From: Actinomycetaceae bacterium | GTDB taxonomy: Bacteria; Actinomycetota; Actinomycetes; Actinomycetales; Actinomycetaceae | DNA length: 33,986 bases | NCBI GenBank assembly: GCA_030530685.1 | Contig: JAUMUM010000025.1 | Coordinates: forward strand, 1-33,986 | Direction: 5' to 3' | Shown here: positions 9,386-20,616 of the stretch, piece by piece | Numbering within the stretch: position 1 is the stretch's first letter | Layout: each line of letters starts with the position of its first letter | Made by a program: the position numbers and the translations under genes | The notes under the pieces: model-generated | The model's database searches: none | What the model was told of the DNA's origin: nothing | Seen by the model: only the letters and a program-made list of their open reading frames with translations

Positions 9386-10212
9386 CTGACCACCGTCCTT
9401 CTCTCTATGTCTTCCCGTGCGACGGCGGCGAGCGCGTCGAGGAATGACACCTGGAAGGAGCCCGGCCCCTCGCTCGCCTCGGCCGCGACCTGCGCGGCCA
9501 CCGTGTAGAAAGCTGTCGCGCTTGCGGCGGCCGCGAGCGGATCCGGCTCGATGGAGGCGAAGGCGGCCATGACCGCCCCGAGCGCGCATCCCCCTCCCGT
9601 GACCTTGGTGAGAAGTGGTGTGCCATTTGCCAGGCGCACGACGGCGCCATCGGCTCCGACGATGACGTCGACCTCGCCCGAGACGGCGACGGCGCCACCG
9701 GTCCACTCCGCGATCTGCCCTGCGGCCCGGAGGGCGGCTTCGGGCGAGTCGGACGAGTCGACGCCGCGGCCACCCTCGCCACTGCCCGCCAGGGCCAGGA
9801 TCTCGGAGGCGTTGCCGCGCACGATCGTGGGCCGGAGGGCGACGAGCTCGTGAGCCAGCTCGGTGCGCACGGGCAGCGCGCCAATGGCCACCGGGTCGAG
9901 CACCCACGGCGTGCCAGCCTGGACGGCGGAGGCCACCGCCTCGCCCATGGCGTGCGCCTGAGAGGGGGCCGGCGTGCCGAGATTGATGAGCACGCCCGAG
10001 GCCACGGCCGCGAAAGGTCCCGATTCTCGCGGAATGTCGACCATGGCGGGCGCGGCGCCCGAGGCCAGCAGGACATTGGCCGTGAAGTTCGTGACCACGG
10101 AATTCGTCACGCATTGAACGAGCGGGCCGGCCGCGCGGACGGCGTCAAGGCGCGCGCCGAAGTCGGCGCCGGAAAGACGAGTGGAACGAGCAGAGTACGC
10201 ACATGCATTCAT
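9382..10212 (-). CDS. thiM: Hydroxyethylthiazole kinase
   Basis: A 276-residue kinase that phosphorylates salvaged 4-methyl-5-(2-hydroxyethyl)thiazole. Motifs include [44 protein letters not shown] and the active-site loop [10 protein letters not shown]. Length fits the family. It is the first gene of a thiM-thiE-thiD operon. The Shine-Dalgarno AAGGGA (10220-10225, minus strand) lies inside the conserved 3' end of the TPP aptamer, 7 nt before the ATG, so TPP binding should block initiation. Confidence 0.95.
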   Translation of the reverse strand: MNACAYSARSTRLSGADFGARLDAVRAAGPLVQCVTNSVVTNFTANVLLASGAAPAMVDIPRESGPFAAVASGVLINLGTPAPSQAHAMGEAVASAVQAGTPWVLDPVAIGALPVRTELAHELVALRPTIVRGNASEILALAGSGEGGRGVDSSDSPEAALRAAGQIAEWTGGAVAVSGEVDVIVGADGAVVRLANGTPLLTKVTGGGCALGAVMAAFASIEPDPLAAAASATAFYTVAAQVAAEASEGPGSFQVSFLDALAAVAREDIERRTVVR

Positions 10213-10216
10213 GAAG

Positions 10217-10290
10217 ACATCCCTTCGCCAGCATGATCTGGAGCAGGTTCGGCGGGTCTTATTCTCAGCCCCTGCAGGGCACCCCGTGCC
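10217..10290 (-). ncRNA. TPP riboswitch (THI element) controlling thiMED
   Basis: On the minus strand the leader contains the conserved blocks in order: CGGGGTGCC, GGCTGAGAATAAGACCC, GAACCTGCTCCAGATCATG and CTGGCGAAGGGA. They match the THI-box aptamer almost exactly. The final GAAGGGA doubles as the thiM ribosome binding site, so the aptamer itself can hide it and no separate expression platform fits between it and the ATG. The first base lies about 7 nt after a -10-like TAACCT, so the message would start at the aptamer. Confidence 0.95.
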
Positions 10291-10318
10291 GCGACCAGGT
10301 TAACACCGCGGCACGGGG
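10282..10318. repeat. Perfect 12-bp inverted repeat around the thi promoter
   Basis: CCCCGTGCCGCG (10282-10293) and its exact complement (10307-10318) flank a 13-nt spacer that holds the presumed -10 of the thi operon. It could be a protein-binding site or a DNA/RNA hairpin. It has no T-run on either strand, so it does not look like a standard intrinsic terminator. Confidence 0.6.
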
Positions 10319-10325
10319 CGGGAAA
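10297..10325 (-). promoter_or_regulatory. Candidate promoter of the thiMED operon
   Basis: On the minus strand TTTCCC (10320-10325) and TAACCT (10297-10302) are 17 bp apart; the predicted start near 10290 coincides with the 5' end of the TPP aptamer. The -10 sits in the loop of a perfect 12-bp inverted repeat (10282-10293 and 10307-10318). Confidence 0.5.
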
Positions 10326-10485
10326 GCGCCACGCCGGGCGGAAAACGCGGGATGCGCCGGTGCGGCGTGGGCGGAAACGGTCGGTGCCGGGTGGTAGAGG
10401 CCGCCGTCACCGGCCCAACGCCACGTGTCCACCTTGTGGCCGTACCGAAGTCTGAACTTGTTCGTCATGTGGACAGCCTCCCGCA

Positions 10486-10491
10486 TATACT
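10486..10491 (+). promoter_or_regulatory. -10 element upstream of purL
   Basis: TATACT is a near-consensus -10 hexamer 36 nt before the purL ATG. It indicates that purL has its own promoter, as expected from its separation from purSQ by an antisense operon. No well-spaced -35 was identified. Confidence 0.45.
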
Positions 10492-10527
10492 GGCCGCGGT
10501 AAATGTCCCCTGCAGCCAGGAGAGCCC

Positions 10528-12888
<2,361 letters not shown>

Positions 12889-12920
12889 CGTCGGCGCTTT
12901 GTGGTTGATGGGGGTGCTCC

Positions 12921-13622
12921 ATGGCGGACGCCAATAACGATGCCGAGTCCGATGTCGCTGCCGAGTCCGATGTCGCTCGGTCACTCGGCGAGACTGGGAA
13001 CTCGTCGGGCGCCCAGAGTTCGGTGTGTGACCTGGGCGCGACAGGTGACCAGACCACGGCGAGCGCGCAGGGCCCGACGGGTGATCAGAACACGGTGAGC
13101 ACTCAGAGACCGGTAAGCGACCAGAGCCCGACAGGTGATCAGACCACGAGGATCGCTCGGAGGATCGCGCTTGTCGCCGCAGTGTCTGCCGCCGTAGCCT
13201 CCCTCGTATTCTTTGTCGGCACCCCGATGCCGATGGGCAACTACGAGTCCGGCGTGGGAGGCGTGCCCGTCCGCCCCTATTTGGCTCCCGAGCTTTCCGT
13301 GTGCGTGTTCGGCTTCGGGCTGCTGTCGGCGCTGGTCTTCTTCGTGGCATTCCCGACCTACTTGGCCGGCTCGTCGCGCAGGGGCCGTGTGGCCTCCGGG
13401 GTCGCCGGGGCCTTCTTCGGGAGCATCGTCGTCTTCTTCGTTGGTTTCGCCTGCGCCTGGAACTATCCGTCGCTCGGTGGCGCGCACGTGCCCGAGGAAG
13501 GTTCTTCGCGCATCGAGCTCAACTATGGCTTTACGCAGGCGCACACGATCGGCTTCGAGCGCCGCTACTTGCTGTTCATGACGCCCACCGACGTCGTGCG
13601 ATCGGACTATCTGGGGCGCTAG
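12921..13622 (+). CDS. Small membrane protein with N-terminal hexapeptide repeats, unknown function
   Basis: I do not recognise this 233-residue protein. Residues 1-75 are hydrophilic and contain about six tandem units of six residues resembling TGDQTT (18-bp period at 13039-13146). Three hydrophobic segments follow: about residues 80-100 (VAAVSAAVASLVFFVG), 124-148 (VCVFGFGLLSALVFFVAF) and 163-185 (GAFFGSIVVFFVGFACAW). A soluble tail of about 45 residues ends the protein. The topology suggests an integral membrane protein with a cytoplasmic repeat region, but no enzyme motif is visible. It starts 32 bp after purL and may be co-transcribed. No strong Shine-Dalgarno precedes the ATG. Confidence 0.65.
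   Translation: MADANNDAESDVAAESDVARSLGETGNSSGAQSSVCDLGATGDQTTASAQGPTGDQNTVSTQRPVSDQSPTGDQTTRIARRIALVAAVSAAVASLVFFVGTPMPMGNYESGVGGVPVRPYLAPELSVCVFGFGLLSALVFFVAFPTYLAGSSRRGRVASGVAGAFFGSIVVFFVGFACAWNYPSLGGAHVPEEGSSRIELNYGFTQAHTIGFERRYLLFMTPTDVVRSDYLGR
13039..13146 (+). repeat. 18-bp minisatellite-like tract coding hexapeptide repeats
   Basis: About six degenerate 18-bp units give the peptide series TGDQTT, ASAQGP, TGDQNT, VSTQRP, VSDQSP, TGDQTT. The unit keeps the reading frame, so copy-number changes would alter protein length without frameshift. Confidence 0.7.
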
Positions 13623-13642
13623 CGGCGCGGGGCGCGGCTGCG

Positions 13643-13718
13643 CACTTAACTGCGCGGCCTCGCATCGGGAAGCAGGTTAATTGCGCACCGCGACGCGGGT
13701 TAACCACGCACCGCGGCG
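13643..13718 (+). repeat. Three degenerate direct repeats in the purL-gdhA gap
   Basis: A unit of about 20-23 bp built on GGTTAAYYRCGCACCGCG occurs at 13675-13697 and 13698-13718, with a more diverged copy (CACTTAACTGCGCGG) at about 13643. Purpose unknown. Confidence 0.5.
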
Positions 13719-13998
13719 TCGGCCTGTCGTGCCTAACGCGGCGCCGCAGCCAGGGGCGCCCCGCCCCGCTGCCTCGAACGGGCTTGCCGCCAGGATTGCC
13801 CTCGACGCCTGGGATGGAAGTCCGCGTTCGGTCACTCCAGTAGTGTGACATTGACGAAACACCTTCCTCTTGCCGGCGAAGGACCGGCCAAACACGGCAA
13901 AAAACAGCGGCAAATCCAGCGTTTCACATCCTGAGCTTCAAGTTTCCATCTAGATATCCTTGCCTCAAAATAAAATCCGGGCCGGAAAGGCGCGCTCA

Positions 13999-14024
13999 TA
14001 ATCTACAGACAATGGTTGCCTGTC
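13999..14024 (+). promoter_or_regulatory. Candidate gdhA promoter -10 and downstream inverted repeat
   Basis: TAATCT (13999-14004) fits TANNNT. AGACA and TGTCT form an inverted repeat with an 8-nt gap right after it, a place where an operator or leader hairpin could act. I could not match it to a known nitrogen regulator box. Confidence 0.35.
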
Positions 14025-14059
14025 TTTCCGGTGATGGCTGCACATCGTTCCGGTGTTAG

Positions 14060-15409
<1,350 letters not shown>

Positions 15410-15420
15410 CATCGCGACCG

Positions 15421-15459
15421 GGCCCCGCAGCAGGTAGCGCACCGCTGCGGGGCCTTTCT
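15421..15459 (+). terminator. Rho-independent terminator after gdhA
   Basis: A perfect 11-bp stem GGCCCCGCAGC (15421-15431) with GCTGCGGGGCC (15444-15454) and a 12-nt loop is followed by TTTCT, starting 12 nt after the gdhA stop. Confidence 0.88.
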
Positions 15460-15533
15460 GCTGCACCGGTGGCGCCGGGCGCGGTGCCACGTACCGCACG
15501 GTCGGGGACCGGCGCGCCCATGTTCACGCCTCT

Positions 15534-15562
15534 TTCGACAAGCGCGCACACTTGACTAGTCT
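15534..15562 (+). promoter_or_regulatory. Candidate promoter of the secreted nucleotidase gene
   Basis: TTCGAC (15534-15539) and TAGTCT (15557-15562) are separated by 17 bp, the ideal spacing. The leader to the ATG at 15618 would be about 50 nt. Confidence 0.5.
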
Positions 15563-15617
15563 TAAGTGGTCCAAGTCGCACACTGGAGTCCGCCCGATGT
15601 CAATGGAGAGGAAAATC

Positions 15618-18188
15618 ATGCACGCAGGCAAACGCAGAAAAGGCGTCGTGGCGTCGTTCGTGGCTGTGCTGCTGGGGCTGTACGGCTTGGTCGGGGCACC
15701 TGCCGTCGCGACGGAAAACGAGGACGGCACGGTCACGGTCGACGTCGCCGCCATCACCGACCTTCACGGCCATATCGAGCACGCGGGGGCGATCGCCTAC
15801 CAGATCGACGAGATGCGCAAGGCCAACCCGGATACGATCTTCGCGGGCAACGGAGACCTCGTCGGAGGTTCGGCCTACGTTTCGTCGATCGCCAACGACG
15901 AGCCGACGCTCGACATTCTCAACAAGATGAACCTCGAGGTCTCCTCGCTGGGCAATCACGAGTTCGACCAGGGCTACTCGGACATCGTCGATCGGCTGTC
16001 GCAGCGCGCGAACTGGCCCTACCTCGTGGCCAATGTCGAGGGCGTCGACGAATCCGTCGTCAAGCCGTACCACGTCATCACGACGCCCGCCGGCGTGAAG
16101 GTCGGCTTCGTCGGCACGGTGGCGGACGACCTGAGTTCGCTCGTGTCCCCGGCCGGAATCGCCGGGCTGAACGTCACCGATCCGGTCGCGGCGACCGACC
16201 GTTACGCCGCGCAGCTCAAGGACGGCGACGAGGCCAACGGCGAGGCCGACATCGTCGTCGCCCTCATGCATGCGGGCGATAGCACGGCCGCCAGGGTCGG
16301 GGCGGACGTCGACGCCGTCGTCGCCGGGCATACGCACACTGAGGCCAACACGACGACGGCCTCCGGCGCTCCCGTCATCGAACCGGCCTACTACGGCACG
16401 TACATCGGCAAGCTCAGCTTCTCCTACGACAAGAACGCGAAGAAGGTCGCCTCGGTGACGGGCGAGAACATCAAGGTTGGCGATCGCACGAAGGACGAGT
16501 CCGTGCCGGTCAACGACGAGGTCCAGGCCATGTACGAGCAGGCCCAAGTCAAGGCGGACGAGCTGGGTGCCCAGCAGATTGGCACGATCGACGGCCTGGC
16601 GATGCGCGGCACGAATAACGGCACCGACTCGGGTGCCAACCGCGGTACGGAATCCTCGCTGGGCAACCTCGTCGCCGAAGGTTTCTACGCCTACGGGCAG
16701 AACCTGGCCAAGAAGCCCGACTTCGGCATCATCAACCCGGGCGGCCTGCGCGGCGAACTCGACCCGAACAAGGACGGCATCGTCACGCTGGAGGAGTCCT
16801 ACACGGTCCAGCCCTTCGGCAACGCCTACGCCACCGTCGAGCTGAGTTCGGCCCAGGTCTACACGCTCCTGGAGCACCAGTGGAGCCGGACCGGCGACGA
16901 GGCGCGCCCGATCCTGCGCCTCGGACTGTCGAAGAATATCTCCTACGTCTACGACCCCGACGCCCCGGTGGGATCGAAGGTCACCTCGGTCACGCTCAAC
17001 GGCACGGTGCTCGACCGCAATGACACTGCCACCAAGCACGTCGTGGCATCGAACAACTTCCTCCTGGCAGGCGGGGACCACTTCGACATCTTCCAGGAAG
17101 ACGACGTCGCCGCCACCTACACGGACACCGGCCTGATCGACAACGACGTGTTCAACGACTACCTGCGGGCCAACCCCGGCCTGAAGGTCGACTACACGCA
17201 GCGCTCCTTCGGCGTGACCGGCCCCACGAGCGTGGCTCCCGGGGAGAAGGTCACCTACAGGCTGTCCTCCCTGGTCCTGACCAATATCGAGCCGGGCAAG
17301 CCGGAGACGGTGAGCCTGGACATCGACGGCCAGGAGGTCGGTTCGGCGGCCATCGACCCGACGGTCACCCCCAATACCGACGAGAGCGGCCGCGCCGAGG
17401 TCTCCTTCGAGGTGCCGTCCGGCCTGGCCGCCGGGGAGCACACGCTGACGGTCACGGCCGGTGATTCGACCGCGAACGCCGCCATCACGGTGGGCGATGC
17501 CGGCCAGCCCTCGGGCAACACCTTCGTGTTCGGGCAGAACGCCTTCGCCTTCGGACGCAGCGGTGACGTCCCGCTCATGGGCGACTGGGATGGTGACGGC
17601 GTCGACACCCCGGCGGTCAAGCGCGGCAACAGGTTCTTCATCAAGAACTCGCTGGGCGGCGGCCAGGCCGACGAGTCCTTCCAGTACGGACACAATGACG
17701 ACGTCGCCCTGGTCGGCGACTGGGACGGCGACGGCAAGGACACGATCGCGGTGCGTCGCGGCAATGACATCCACATCAAGAACTCGCTGGCCGGTGGCAA
17801 GGCCGACGTGAGGTACAAGTTCGGGCTCGCCACGGACACGCCGATCGCCGGCGATTGGGACGGCGATGGCAAGGACACCGTGGCGGTCGGGCGCGACGGT
17901 CAGGCCCGGACCTACTTCGTGCGCAACGACCTGCAGGGCGGTCCGGCCGAGTACTCCTACGAGCTCGGCGTGCCCACCGACAAGCCGGTCGCGGGCAAGT
18001 GGACCGACGACGCCAGGGCCGACACGATCTCCTACGTGCGCGACGGCAATCTTTACGTCAACACCGAGGCTCAGCCCGAGCCGGGCGCGGCCCTAGACGG
18101 GACGCCGATCGGCGGGACGGCCGCGAGCACCTACCTTGCGGGCGTCGTCGTCAAGGCGAGCCCCGATACCGTCGGGTACCGCGGCTGA
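15618..18188 (+). CDS. Secreted 5'-nucleotidase/metallophosphoesterase with C-terminal FG-GAP-like repeats
   Basis: An 856-residue exported phosphoesterase related to UshA/5'-nucleotidases that probably removes phosphate from extracellular nucleotides. A Sec signal peptide ends near APAVA (residue 31). The calcineurin-like metal motifs are TDLHGH (from residue 47), GNGDLVGG, GNHEFDQG, ALMHAGDS and AGHTHTEA, followed by the 5'-nucleotidase C-domain. An Ig-like segment (about 535-625) precedes four tandem repeats of about 45 residues with DWDGDG-type calcium loops (about 640-835). There is no LPXTG anchor or membrane helix, so it is likely secreted or held non-covalently. GGAGAGG six bases before ATG 15618 sets the start; an upstream GTG at 15552 lies before the presumed promoter. 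Confidence 0.9.
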   Translation: MHAGKRRKGVVASFVAVLLGLYGLVGAPAVATENEDGTVTVDVAAITDLHGHIEHAGAIAYQIDEMRKANPDTIFAGNGDLVGGSAYVSSIANDEPTLDILNKMNLEVSSLGNHEFDQGYSDIVDRLSQRANWPYLVANVEGVDESVVKPYHVITTPAGVKVGFVGTVADDLSSLVSPAGIAGLNVTDPVAATDRYAAQLKDGDEANGEADIVVALMHAGDSTAARVGADVDAVVAGHTHTEANTTTASGAPVIEPAYYGTYIGKLSFSYDKNAKKVASVTGENIKVGDRTKDESVPVNDEVQAMYEQAQVKADELGAQQIGTIDGLAMRGTNNGTDSGANRGTESSLGNLVAEGFYAYGQNLAKKPDFGIINPGGLRGELDPNKDGIVTLEESYTVQPFGNAYATVELSSAQVYTLLEHQWSRTGDEARPILRLGLSKNISYVYDPDAPVGSKVTSVTLNGTVLDRNDTATKHVVASNNFLLAGGDHFDIFQEDDVAATYTDTGLIDNDVFNDYLRANPGLKVDYTQRSFGVTGPTSVAPGEKVTYRLSSLVLTNIEPGKPETVSLDIDGQEVGSAAIDPTVTPNTDESGRAEVSFEVPSGLAAGEHTLTVTAGDSTANAAITVGDAGQPSGNTFVFGQNAFAFGRSGDVPLMGDWDGDGVDTPAVKRGNRFFIKNSLGGGQADESFQYGHNDDVALVGDWDGDGKDTIAVRRGNDIHIKNSLAGGKADVRYKFGLATDTPIAGDWDGDGKDTVAVGRDGQARTYFVRNDLQGGPAEYSYELGVPTDKPVAGKWTDDARADTISYVRDGNLYVNTEAQPEPGAALDGTPIGGTAASTYLAGVVVKASPDTVGYRG

Positions 18189-18208
18189 CGGTGTGGCTGG
18201 TGGGCCTG

Positions 18209-18307
18209 GCCGGGCATTGACGGCTCGGCCGGGCCTGCTGCTGCCGGGCGGCTGCGGGACAGCCGGGCCCACCGCGGCCGGGCAAGCCGGGCCTGCCGTG
18301 GCCGGGC
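18209..18307 (+). repeat. Seven GCCGGGC heptamers in the nucleotidase-SCP gap
   Basis: GCCGGGC occurs at 18209, 18228, 18243, 18262, 18277, 18286 and 18301, with spacings of 9-19 bp. The tract is extremely GC-rich and can fold in many ways. It could act as a terminator region for the nucleotidase gene, but lacks a T-run. Confidence 0.6.
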
Positions 18308-18357
18308 CATCGGGGCTGGACGGCCCGCCACGCAGCCGGTGGGTGAGTGGCCGCGTG

Positions 18358-18363
18358 TAGCCT
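18358..18363 (+). promoter_or_regulatory. -10 element of a probable leaderless promoter (SCP_3 gene)
   Basis: TAGCCT ends 6 nt before the ATG at 18370 and no Shine-Dalgarno is present. The layout is the same as before the RNB gene and tpx. Confidence 0.5.
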
Positions 18364-18369
18364 TGAACT

Positions 18370-18789
18370 ATGCCCAAGAAGATAACCGCGCACGAGGCCA
18401 TGCCGCTTCTGGCCCGCGCCAGCCGGGGCGAGGCCCTGACCGGCTCCGAGGAACGCACGGCGGCCCGATTCGCCCTTCAGGAACTGGCTCAGCGGCATCC
18501 GGGACGCAGCGTCGAGATCCGCGTGCCCTTCGCCGGGGCGGTCCAGATCGGCGACGGGCCGACACACCGCCGCGGTACGCCTCCCAACGTCGTCGAAATC
18601 TCCGCCTCGACCCTCGTGGACCTGGCGACGGGGCGGCGCTCCTGGCAGCAGGCCTTCGCCGCCGGTGACGTTTCGGCCTCGGGAATCCGTGCGGATCTTT
18701 CGCCCTTCCTCCCGCTCTTCGGCCACGAGGCGCTCTCCCGGTGGGTGGCGGGGGCGGTGGCATCGCCCGATGGAGAAACGATAGTCTAA
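18370..18789 (+). CDS. Sterol-carrier-like (SCP_3) family protein
   Basis: A 139-residue small cytosolic protein resembling the actinobacterial bacterial-SCP-orthologue family. The conserved core is AARFALQELAQRHPGRSVEIRVP, GAVQIGDGPTHRRGTPPNVVE and VSASGIRADLSPFLPL. Its role in bacteria is not established; a hydrophobic-ligand pocket is inferred from the fold family only. It is found upstream of purF in other actinobacteria, as here (one gene between). Start ATG has a TAGCCT -10 six bases upstream, implying a leaderless mRNA. Four bases separate it from the RNB gene, whose own leaderless-type -10 overlaps its 3' end. Confidence 0.82.
   Translation: MPKKITAHEAMPLLARASRGEALTGSEERTAARFALQELAQRHPGRSVEIRVPFAGAVQIGDGPTHRRGTPPNVVEISASTLVDLATGRRSWQQAFAAGDVSASGIRADLSPFLPLFGHEALSRWVAGAVASPDGETIV
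18782..18787 (+). promoter_or_regulatory. -10 element of a probable leaderless promoter (RNB gene)
   Basis: TAGTCT overlaps the end of the SCP_3 gene and stops 6 nt before the ATG at 18794. The RNB gene may therefore be transcribed both from the SCP_3 promoter and from its own start. Confidence 0.5.
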
Positions 18790-18793
18790 GCCG

Positions 18794-20434
18794 ATGCCGA
18801 AACGCCTACTGCAAACGAATGTCGCCGGCACGGAGGCCGTCGGGGACGCGTTGGCTCGCCTGCGCGAGCGTCTGGGCCTGCCGTCGGAGTTTTCCGACGA
18901 GGTACAGGCGGACGCCAGGCAAAGCGCCGAACGCGGCATAGCCGACGAGCGCCTCGCGGACCGGCGCGAGATCCCCTTCGTCACCGTGGACCCCGCCGAA
19001 TCCAGGGACCTCGACCAGGCCGTCCACATCGAGCGCGAGGGCGAGGGCTACCTCGTCCGCTACGCGATCTCCGCCGTCGGCCTGTTCATCACGCCGGGCG
19101 GGCCGCTCGACCGCGCCATCCTCGAGCGCGGTCAGACGATCTACGGTCCCGACGCTTCGATTCCCCTGCACCCCAAGGTCCTCTCGCACGGCGCGGCGTC
19201 GCTCCTTCCCGGCGCCGATCGCCCGGCCTACCTGTGGTATCTCCACCTCGATCCGGACGGTAGCCTGCGCCACACATGGGTCGAGCTGGCCAAGATCCGG
19301 TCCGTCGCCAAGCTCAGTTACGAGCAGGTCCAGGCCGCCGTCGACGGCGTCGCGCCACTGGGCGATGGCGTTCCCGAGGACTTCCCCGCGCTGCTGAAGG
19401 AGGTCGGGCGCAGACGGCTGGAGCAGGAGGAAGCCCGCGGTGGGGTCTCGCTGGCCCTTCCCGCGCAGGTCGTCGAGCGCACGGAGCGGGGCTATAGGCT
19501 CTCCTTCCGCGGTCTGACCGACGTCGAGGCCTGGAATGCGCAGATTTCCCTGACCGCGGGAATGGCGGCGGCCGGCCTCATGAGCCAGGCCGACTACGGG
19601 ATCCTGCGGACCATGCCGGCCGCTCGCGAGCGCGACGTCGAACGCCTGCGTCACGTGGCGCGTGCCCTGGGCCTGGTGTGGCCGGAGGGCGTGAGCTACT
19701 CCGCCTTCCTACGTTCGGTCAGCGCCGACGACCCGTCCGGCGCGGCGTTCCTCACCGAGGCGACGAGCCTCTTCAGGGGCGCCGGATACCACACACTGCC
19801 GGCCTTTGAGGCGGAGGCGGAAGGTTCCGGAGCCTCACCCGCATCTGGCGATTCTGGCGCGCCCACCGCGGTCGGGCGCCACGGCGAGGCCGGGCGCCAT
19901 CGCGGCGAACCCGTGCTCCAGCACGCGGCGCTCGCGGCCCGCTACGCCCACGTGACAGCGCCGCTGCGCCGGCTCGTCGACCGGTACGGCCTGGAAATCT
20001 GCCGCTGCATATGTGCCGGGCAGGAGCCGCCGCAGTGGGTGCGTGACGGCCTCGCGTCGGTGCCCGCCCGCATGAGCACCTCGTCGCGAGTGGCGGGCGA
20101 GTACGGCAGGGGAGCTCTCGACGCCGTCGAGGCACTCGTTCTGGCCGGGCGCGAGGGCGAGATCTTCCAGGGCGTCGTCGTCGATGTTGCGCGCAGGCAG
20201 CGAGGCGAGGAGCCTGGGCGCCACGGTGCAGCGGCCGGGCAGGGCGCGGAAGGCACGCGCGCGACGGGTCGCGTCGCGGGCACGATCATGCTGAGCGATC
20301 CCGCCGTCCTGGCGAGGATCACGGGGGAGCAGCTCCGGCGCGGCCAGGCCGAGCCCGCGATGCTCGTGCGCGCGGAGATCGCTTCTGCCAGCGTCGAGTT
20401 CCGGGCGGTGCGCAGGCGCGTTGGCCGGCGCTGA
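18794..20434 (+). CDS. RNB-domain ribonuclease (RNase II/R family)
   Basis: A 546-residue protein with an RNB exoribonuclease domain, expected to degrade single-stranded RNA 3' to 5'. The N-terminal part is short and lacks obvious cold-shock domains. The metal-binding motif reads VDPAESRDLDQAVH, with Asp66, Asp72 and Asp74 in the usual places and Gln75 where RNase II has a fourth Asp. Then come YAISAVGLFITPGGPLD, the tract ASIPLHPKVLSHGAASLLPG, and the C-terminal region HAALAARYAHVTAPLRRLVDRYG that carries the RNA-clamp Arg residues. No basic S1 domain is evident. It appears leaderless and precedes purF by 182 bp. Confidence 0.88.
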   Translation: MPKRLLQTNVAGTEAVGDALARLRERLGLPSEFSDEVQADARQSAERGIADERLADRREIPFVTVDPAESRDLDQAVHIEREGEGYLVRYAISAVGLFITPGGPLDRAILERGQTIYGPDASIPLHPKVLSHGAASLLPGADRPAYLWYLHLDPDGSLRHTWVELAKIRSVAKLSYEQVQAAVDGVAPLGDGVPEDFPALLKEVGRRRLEQEEARGGVSLALPAQVVERTERGYRLSFRGLTDVEAWNAQISLTAGMAAAGLMSQADYGILRTMPAARERDVERLRHVARALGLVWPEGVSYSAFLRSVSADDPSGAAFLTEATSLFRGAGYHTLPAFEAEAEGSGASPASGDSGAPTAVGRHGEAGRHRGEPVLQHAALAARYAHVTAPLRRLVDRYGLEICRCICAGQEPPQWVRDGLASVPARMSTSSRVAGEYGRGALDAVEALVLAGREGEIFQGVVVDVARRQRGEEPGRHGAAAGQGAEGTRATGRVAGTIMLSDPAVLARITGEQLRRGQAEPAMLVRAEIASASVEFRAVRRRVGRR

Positions 20435-20616
20435 CCGGCGTCGTCACGAGATCGACACGTTCCCGGCGCCGACGGCGAGGTCGACGGGGCGCGGTCAGTG
20501 GCCGGTGCCGCCCGGCCGGTCCGGCGGCGATCGGGCGGCCCCGCGTCGTCCCGCCGGTCCGGAATCTGGACGCCAAATTATCCTTTCCGCCCGCATTGTG
20601 GGACTATGGGGGCGTG

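Noticed and set aside
10282-10318. 12-bp hairpin as an intrinsic terminator
   Set aside because: No T-run follows on either strand, and it surrounds a promoter rather than following a gene.
14007-14024. AmtR or GlnR box before gdhA
   Set aside because: The inverted repeat AGACA/TGTCT does not match the CTATAG-type AmtR or GlnR consensus closely enough to name.
15600-17774. 724-codon open frame antisense to the nucleotidase gene
   Set aside because: Shadow of the sense gene, which has a signal peptide, metal motifs and repeats; no ribosome site or family match on the antisense side.
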